Position numbers and translations under genes: made by a program. The notes under the pieces are model-generated. The model made no database searches, was not told the DNA's origin, and saw nothing but the letters and a program-made list of their open reading frames with translations. A DNA stretch of 64,000 nt from NCBI GenBank assembly GCA_013339765.2, contig CM023448.1:198254409-198318408 (forward strand), given 5' to 3'. Of the stretch, positions 57,931 through 64,000 are shown piece by piece. This DNA comes from Haemaphysalis longicornis (taxonomy: Eukaryota; Arthropoda; Arachnida; Ixodida; Ixodidae). Each line of letters opens with the position of its first letter. Positions within the stretch are counted from its first letter, which is position 1.

Positions 57931-58159
57931 TAGTAAAAATTTGTTTTTCCTCCGAACTTTTTTGCCTTTATTACGAAAGCTCCCCTGTGCAGTGGATATT
58001 TTGTTACCAACATTTGCTGTAATTTCAATGACCTGGCCACAAATTTTCGACATTTCGCCTAACTCGAAACTCCACTTATCTCGAAATTTTCAGCGGATTT
58101 TACGACTTCGAGTTAATGCGCGATTACTGCATAACTGTCAAGACTGGAGGAGCAAATCA

Positions 58160-58570
58160 ATTTGACACAGCTGTCGAAATTGATTAACAAAAGCGTGGTC
58201 AGTGACATTCGTTCCTACAACATGGCAAAGCCCTCCAAAAGATTGAACAGAGGGCGAGTTTAACGTCAACGAAGAAGAAGCTTGCCACTGGCAGAGGCAT
58301 GAGGTATGCACCCAGAGGCGAAAGTTGAATCAGGAAAAATAACATGGATGGGATCATGAAAGTAGCGGAAACGTTTTATGAAGATTTGTACGACAGTAAC
58401 GTTAGCCTAGGGAACAGTAGTGAACAGACTCGCCTGGCTCGCGAGGTTCTCAATGGTATCTAAAGAGGAGGTGGAAAAGCCGCTTAGAAGATGAAGAAAA
58501 AGAAACGTTGGGGAGACAATGAAATAACCGCAGTTCACTAAAAGTTGGAAGAGACATTGGACCAGAAAAG
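58160..58570 (+). mobile_element. LINE fragment: linker to start of RT
   Basis: Frames in order: MDGIMKVAETFYEDLYDSN, then EVLNGI, a stop, and REEVEKPLRR. A motif of the form FY-x-x-LY-x-S followed by a short stretch and EEVEKALRRMK-like residues is the usual lead-in to the LINE reverse transcriptase. Frameshifts and stops follow. It is not the family of the pieces at 18, 37 and 42 kb as far as can be judged. Confidence 0.6.
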
Positions 58571-58829
58571 CGTGCACAGTTTTTTAGCGAACATGCGATG
58601 CCTGAATCCGGCATCGTTTGTCGTAGCCAGGCTATTTCCTTTTGGCAGCCTCTTGACAGGCGTATATCTGTATTAAGGCGCTGCGCGAAAGTTCGGGAGA
58701 GTCAGGAAACGTTACGCGTATTGCATGCACGGCCGGGCCCGCAATCATAGAAAGCCACTACCAAATGCTACACTTTATGAACGCAATTTGCAGCAAAGTG
58801 AGCGCAGATTGTCAAATGTTCTACCAGTT

Positions 58830-59640
58830 CTCTTTAGCAGACTTCTACTTGGACGAACTGTGCGGAACTTCTGGCCATTAGAGAGGCTCTTCTGGCTCTA
58901 ACTGGACTCACTTTGCGGCCCGAGGCTTGCATCGTAATTCGCACCGATGCCCTTCAAGCAGTCAGCTTACTACGGTTAGTGAGCCGTAGCCCTATGCTGG
59001 CCCAGAGTATTCACCACCTTGCGGCACGAATTGCTCACAAGATACTGATTGAATGGGTTCCGCGTGACCTACTGACGGCCTACTGCAAGGCAGACGTAGC
59101 AGCCTGGCTATCAGTCTCCATTCCAACTCTGGCTTCCCCGTTAAAGATGGATGATGCGACTCTCCTGCTGACTAGAAAGGAACACCTCCGGCGCCGTACA
59201 CGTGCTCTAATTCCACCATCTGCTGCCATCCTCCCCCCAAGTCCTACCATGCCGAGGAGGTTGCGCTTAGGAGGATCCGGGTGGGGGTGGCCTTAACTCC
59301 CACCGTGACCTGCCAATGGCCTCACTTCAAGGATTGTTTTACAAATCCCGGTTGCCCAGTTTGCCACCGCAGCGATGCAATAGCCGGCATACACCACTTG
59401 CCGTGGTCTTGCCTCGCTTTGCGTCCTACGAGACTGCGACATCTTGCGGCGACGGGCCTCCGCGTAGACGACGCATCCGCATACAACGCAGGGATATATG
59501 GGCCCCATCATCGTTCCCTCCTAGACTTTACACGCGAGGTGAATGTTTTCATGTTCATCTAACAAACTTTCCTCATCATCCTCTCATTCCCCTTATCTAC
59601 GCCCAGTGGCAAAATAAACGCTTAAAAAAAAGATGACTAC
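58830..59640 (+). mobile_element. LINE 3' fragment: RNase H and C-terminal Cys/His motif
   Basis: ELLAIREALLALTGL is the RNase H Glu-helix block, IVIRTDALQAVSLLR the Asp strand, and ILIEWVPRDLLTAYCKADVA the final block (D-x-x-x-x-x-Y-x-K-A-D in place of the His/Asp set). One frame shift later CPVCHRSDAIAGIHHLPWSC gives a Cys-x2-Cys-His...His-Cys motif. The frame stops at about 59560, and an A-rich end (AATAAACGCTTAAAAAAAAG) closes the element near 59635. It is 5'-truncated and lies a few hundred bases after another LINE piece. Confidence 0.75.
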
Positions 59641-59644
59641 ATGA

Positions 59645-62600
59645 TGAATGAAGAAGACGACGGGAGGGCCCTGGAGGGAAGGCGAAGAAGAACCTTAACG
59701 AAGATTAACCAGCAGAAGCAGTTGCTGGGCGTATTGATGCATATTTTGTGTCTGTGTGCCCATCGTATCCCGATGCGCGCTCTAGTGAAAATACGCGCCA
59801 TTTTTTTAATGATCGCCTACTTCTTGCTAGAAAAAGTACGTATAACCTTGGTTCCTTGACCGACAAAAATCTGTCTAGGAAGAAAAACTGCAATCAGACA
59901 CTGCGAACGTTCGCTGTGAATTAACATATACTGGACGAATATGGCACAGTCAATACTCGAAGCTACACGTACATTTCCTAATTATTCTCAATCATTTAGT
60001 TGGGAATAATCCCAGTTAATAGCCACGCGAAATTTCTTCTGATTAATCAAAAACTCGTACAATGTACGACTGAAACATCCGCATCAAGGAACTGAAGTTC
60101 AGCACCTAAATAACACGGTCGGTCAGCTTCCTTCTGCATTTGTTTTCTGGAAATGTATTCATTCATTTTATTTCATTTTTTTCTTTGGGCGAGATAACGT
60201 CATATGAAGGTAATAATATACGCCTTGGTTCGAAACCGGCATCTCCACGCGCAATTCACTGATCTGCCGGCCAGCCGCAAAAGAAATAAAACAGAAAAGA
60301 ACGTCGGCGGAGTATGTACAGGCCGACCGAACTTGCCCGAGAAAGGCTCTGGCTGGCTCTTTAATGCAGGTGTCTAAGCATCGACTGGCCTTTTGTAACA
60401 ATTCTGTTATCCAATAGAGTACCTCGTTTTGTTTTTGTTGTGCCCTGGGGTGTTGTTTGTGTCTGACCGTGGCCCTTCCTCAACGCCAGTGCCCTACCTT
60501 GACATACTCTTTTTCGTGCTGCCTCACCTTGGCACTGCTGCGGCCGCTATCAACAGCAGCTGTAGCAAGCTGTTAGCACACCATCACCTTATCGGCTCAA
60601 GTGGCCGGCTCCCTTTGACGCCTCTCTTATACACCTTCATAATCGCCTTTGTTCTATCGCTGCAGTCGGAGAAGTCTGTTGTGCTGCCAGGGGCCAAGTC
60701 GTGTTATTCCTTGGGTATAAAAGAGCGTCATACCGGAAATCGCTCCCCGCGAGACTTGTTAGGGGGCGGCGTTCAGAGTCCCTCTATTTTGCTATGATCA
60801 ACATGTCATCGGTGTTACTCTCAGTCTCCCTTACCACCGTTGTGAGTGCTGCGCCTAAACAGCTCGTTCCTTCGTAAACTCAGGGAAAGCGCAGGATGCC
60901 GCTCAGTGAAGCCCATGACTACTGGTGCTTCGGAATTGTTGCGCTTTTTTAGGGCGCAGCCCTTTGGCAGTCGTTAGCTGGGTTTTGTGGCGTCGGCGGT
61001 TATGTCCGCGTAACCGAGTGAGCGAACGCAGCAGCGACGACAGAAAGAAAACGGAGAGGAGTGCCTGGCGAAGGCCGAAGAGGAGGGTGGCACGCGCGGC
61101 TATGGCGTTATCTCTTTCACTATCTCCCCCTCACTCTTGTTTCGTGCGTCGCCGCAAAGGCCCTGACACTTTCCCCAGACGCTGTTCCGTTCACCACTAA
61201 TCCAAACCATCTGACATATGCGTGGGAGGTTCAAACACGATTTGCAACAACATGCTTGCCGGCGGCGGTGACGCACTGCGAGATGCAGCAGAGTAGCGCG
61301 CGCCGCCGTGCGTTCGGTGACCACGCGATCAGTTCCTGAGACGCAGCGCAGCTATGCGCCGTGACCGAGAAGACTGCAGTTCGCCTTCGCACATCGTCAG
61401 CTTTTATGCTTCGTTTTTTCATGCAGTGCTCCTTCTCTCTCGCTGCACCACGATTTTCACCACAGCCAACAGTATGTTTAGCCTGTGTGACATCAGTTCG
61501 TGCATCCATAGCGCAAGGTATTCAACTGAGCGAAAGAAGACTATTCGGGCGACTTTTCGAGTTTCCCGTTGAGAGCTGACGCGGTCAGAACGGATACGTA
61601 ATATTCGGCTGAGACGTTCGTGGTGGAACAACCAAACATTTCCCAGCCCCGTTCATCGTTTTAGCAGTGGAGCTGTTCTACAAGCCGTAAGTTCGCCAAT
61701 TAAAGTGCTAAGTTGGGCAGAGTTAGTTACTAACTAATGAACTGATATGATAGGTGCGGGTGCACGCCAAAATTCATGCAGACACGCATCTTGTTTAGAT
61801 TTTGTTCTCAAAGTGATAGGGAAGTTTTCGAGGCTTTTGTGATAGACAGGGAAGGCGAAAACTGCGTCAGTGCACCATCTGTGGCCCTTCCAGCTAAACA
61901 AATATTTTTCTTTAATAGAGAAGGGGTGTCTGATGACCATGCGTAATCGGTGACTGGTGTGTACACGTGTCGGTAGAGAACATGTGCTGTAATGTTGCCA
62001 GGTATTGTTTGTGATTCAGCGTGAATAGTGATAAGAGTGAGTGCAAAACTTGCGGCGTTTTATTTCCGCGAACTAATGTTTTTTTTGTTGTTGTTTATAT
62101 GTACATATATGCGTGCTTCTTTTGGCACAAACCAAGTTGAAGTCTAGCGTGTGTTTCGTCTTTTATTCCCCTCTTTGTCCAGTGTTAAAGTTCGCTAGCA
62201 GTATGAGCTCATTAATTATGAGCAGTAAAGCATTCGGTGTTTATATTTCTCGCCTCTTTTGCTGTACCGTAATGATGATGCCCGTCAGGCATAATGCTGA
62301 ACCAAATATATAAGTACTGAATGCCTGCACAAACACCTCCAGCGTGAAGTCAGACTTTGGATTTACTGCATGCCTAGTCTCCCCCTGAGCATTCAGGTAT
62401 AAACACCGCCTAAAATATGTACAAGTGCTTCCACGTACACTTAGCAAAATTTCGCCGCATTTCGCACAGTCAATGTCCATATATTTCCCTACCACCATGT
62501 CGTTTAGCTTCCCGCAGGGATTACGAAATGATTAAATGCATTAAAGTCCTATAACTGCCGAAAAATTCTTCCTGGCACTCACGTGCTTTGAATGCAAAAG

Positions 62601-63460
62601 CAATATGGCTTCCCTTAACGACATTTATTAAAGGCTTCACTACTGCTACATCATGTTTGCGTATTTTCACTTTACTTTCTTCGTCTTGATTAATCACCGC
62701 ACGCCATTTGGAATTTCGTACTTCTATATTATTGTAGCTTCGTGGAACGAGCATGTGCTGTAGCTGTAATGAATTCTTAGATAAGTATCGCCAGGGGAGG
62801 CCTTAATGCTTTCGCATTCAAAGCACGTAAGGAGACTCAAGTGCACCGATAATTTTTTTTTACCGCGAAGATGCTAGCCTATTGTTGGTTGGGATTTTAA
62901 GTGTCGCCCGTATTCAGAAAGGTGGTGGAAGCAGACAGGATATTGAAGCTAGCTGACACTCGAAAAGGAATAAAGCAAAACAAAAAAAAAAACAATCCAC
63001 ACACAGGATGCCTACCCATTAGCGTCCCGGGAGAAGCTTTACGGCCACACCACATAACGTGCACATCCAGTGGCAATCACGCAACACCACGGCCGACAAG
63101 ACATAACGCAGGAAGCACAAAGAAGGAACGGGGGACGAAGCAGATCGGCCCCTCACAAGCAGTCTGGTCACGATGGGCGTCGCCTGCCCTGCCGGGTAAC
63201 TTTCCAGGACGTTTGCAACCAATAGCCTGTAACGACTAGTTGCAACGACTCTTGCGTGCTGTTTGACGCTATTCATGTGTGAATAGTGTATAGTTGCTCA
63301 ATGTTGTTATTCTTTTGCCAACAGATTTGCTGTCCTTTCACTTCTGCAAGACAAGATGGCTCCTTGATTCGATTCTGTTAGTTAGATAGGGCTCGCAGCA
63401 TCCGCAATGCTGCCGCTAGGGGCACCAAGGAAGGTAAAAGCAAACGGTGTCGATTGATAA
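59645..63460. other. No feature recognised
   Basis: A long stretch of ordinary sequence with short frames on both strands. A pyrimidine tract at about 60280-60305 (minus sense) precedes a MAM-like phrase that was considered and not accepted. No match to the repeats elsewhere in the window was noticed. Confidence 0.35.
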
Positions 63461-63462
63461 AT

Positions 63463-63631
63463 TGTAGGGTTTATCACGCCGACGCAGCGCAGGCGATGAG
63501 GCGCGTCGTAGTGGAGGGCTCCGGATTAATTTTGATCCCCTGGGGATTTTTAAGGTGCGGCCAAATCTCGTACACACGGGCGTTTTTGTTTTTCGCCTCC
63601 ATATCAGAAAAGCGGCCGCCACGGCCGGGAA
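63463..63631 (-). mobile_element. 5'-truncated SINE (minus)
   Basis: GGGTTTATCACGCCGACGCA, GAGGGCTCCGGATTAATTTT, GGGCGTTTTTGTTTTTCGCC and AGCGGCCGCCACGGCCGGGA run in order; the element stops before the B box. It is well conserved over the part present. Confidence 0.88.
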
Positions 63632-63785
63632 CAAAAGGTGTCGGTTCTTGCTGTTCCAAGCATAACAAAAGAGAAGACAAAGAAATGGACGCGCCTTGTC
63701 CCATTGGATGGTACGCGAGCAGTCAGAACGTTAGAAAGTTGAATAAAACAAGTTTTCAATGCAGTTATCATGGGGTGAGCTCAGT

Positions 63786-63955
63786 GTTGTACGGAACGGC
63801 GTTCCAAGGAACGGCATTCCTGGAACTATAGTTCCTTTTGGGAGGAACGTAGGAACACCCCCGTTCCATTAAGAGTGTGTGGAACTGTAACGGTAACTCG
63901 TTACGTTTACGAAGGAACAGCAGAGGGAACGTCGTTCCTTCTGTAAACGTTCCAT
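63786..63955. repeat. GGAACG/CGTTCC-rich tract
   Basis: Repeated GGAACG and GTTCC units in both orientations (ACGGAACGGCGTTCC, GGAACGGCATTCC, GGAACGTCGTTCC) form many short inverted repeats. It is comparable in flavour to the array at 11551-11697. Such subterminal motifs occur in some hAT transposons, but no ends were found. Confidence 0.6.
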
Positions 63956-64000
63956 CGCTAGGGTGACGCGTGACTCTTTTGAAGCCAAGGCTTTAGGGCT

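Larger units (their letters stand above)
56550..58129 (+). mobile_element. Tigger-type DNA transposon relic interrupted by a SINE
   Basis: The left end CAGTAATACCTCGTAAACTC (preceded by TA) is mirrored on the right by TTCGAGTTAATGCGCGATTACTG; subterminal TATCTCGAAAT blocks occur at both ends. The transposase C-terminal part is readable in two pieces (56798-56959 and 57760-57930). A SINE with a long AATC array sits between them. About 500 bases between the SINE and the second piece are unassigned. Confidence 0.8.

Noticed and set aside
57429..58040. 203-codon minus frame
   Set aside because: It is antisense to the readable Tigger transposase tail on the plus strand.
60168..60401. Minus frame with a MAM-like phrase (FCFISFAAGRQISELRVEM)
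   Set aside because: The first half is encoded by a pyrimidine tract, no clear donor follows, and neighbouring MAM motifs (AKLxSP, DHT) are missing. It may be a chance resemblance.

Overview
This is eukaryotic DNA: AT-rich spacer, very short open frames, spliced exons with GT-AG (and one GC-AG) borders, and many transposon relics. The tRNA-headed SINEs with an (AATC)n tail resemble the Ruka SINEs described from hard ticks, and the mix of non-LTR elements and TTAA-flanked MITEs fits a large tick genome. The assignment to a tick is inference from repeat style, not from a marker gene.

The main host feature is a gene on the minus strand that no single long open frame reveals. Seven exons spread over 44 kb encode two tandem MAM domains. 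In order of transcription they are 47606-47457, 41441-41116 and 32462-32384 (MAM-A), then 6336-6187, 5196-5058, 4405-4294 and 3565-3478 (MAM-B). Every junction keeps reading phase, each MAM starts and ends in phase 1, and the first exon of both domains is exactly 150 bp. The joined coding segment is 1044 nt (348 codons) with no stop. No start codon, signal peptide or stop was found, so this is an internal part of a larger multi-MAM, probably secreted or cell-surface, protein. A further possible exon lies at 492-432.

The introns are full of repeats. Between the two MAM domains lies a near-identical direct duplication of about 5 kb (6287-11272 and 11702-16688). One edge of it cuts through the first exon of MAM-B, leaving a 50-bp exon stump in the second copy. 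The same intron holds a nearly full-length but decayed RNase H-bearing LINE (about 25.2-30.8 kb, plus strand), part of a second LINE family (17.9-18.7 kb, minus; again at 36.6-39.1 and 41.9-42.45 kb), MITEs and SINEs. Upstream of MAM-A (47.6-64 kb) are an 820-bp foldback element, two pogo/Tigger-type transposon relics (44.2-45.2 and 56.55-58.13 kb, the latter interrupted by a SINE) and two more LINE fragments (58.2-59.6 kb). A TATA box with a nearby splice donor (54.2-54.3 kb, plus) and a possible signal-anchor first exon (46.07-46.39 kb, plus) are weaker hints of other host genes.

No rRNA gene, CRISPR array or bacterial-type operon was seen. Calls rest on reading translations, splice-site consensus and repeat comparison by eye; no database search was run.
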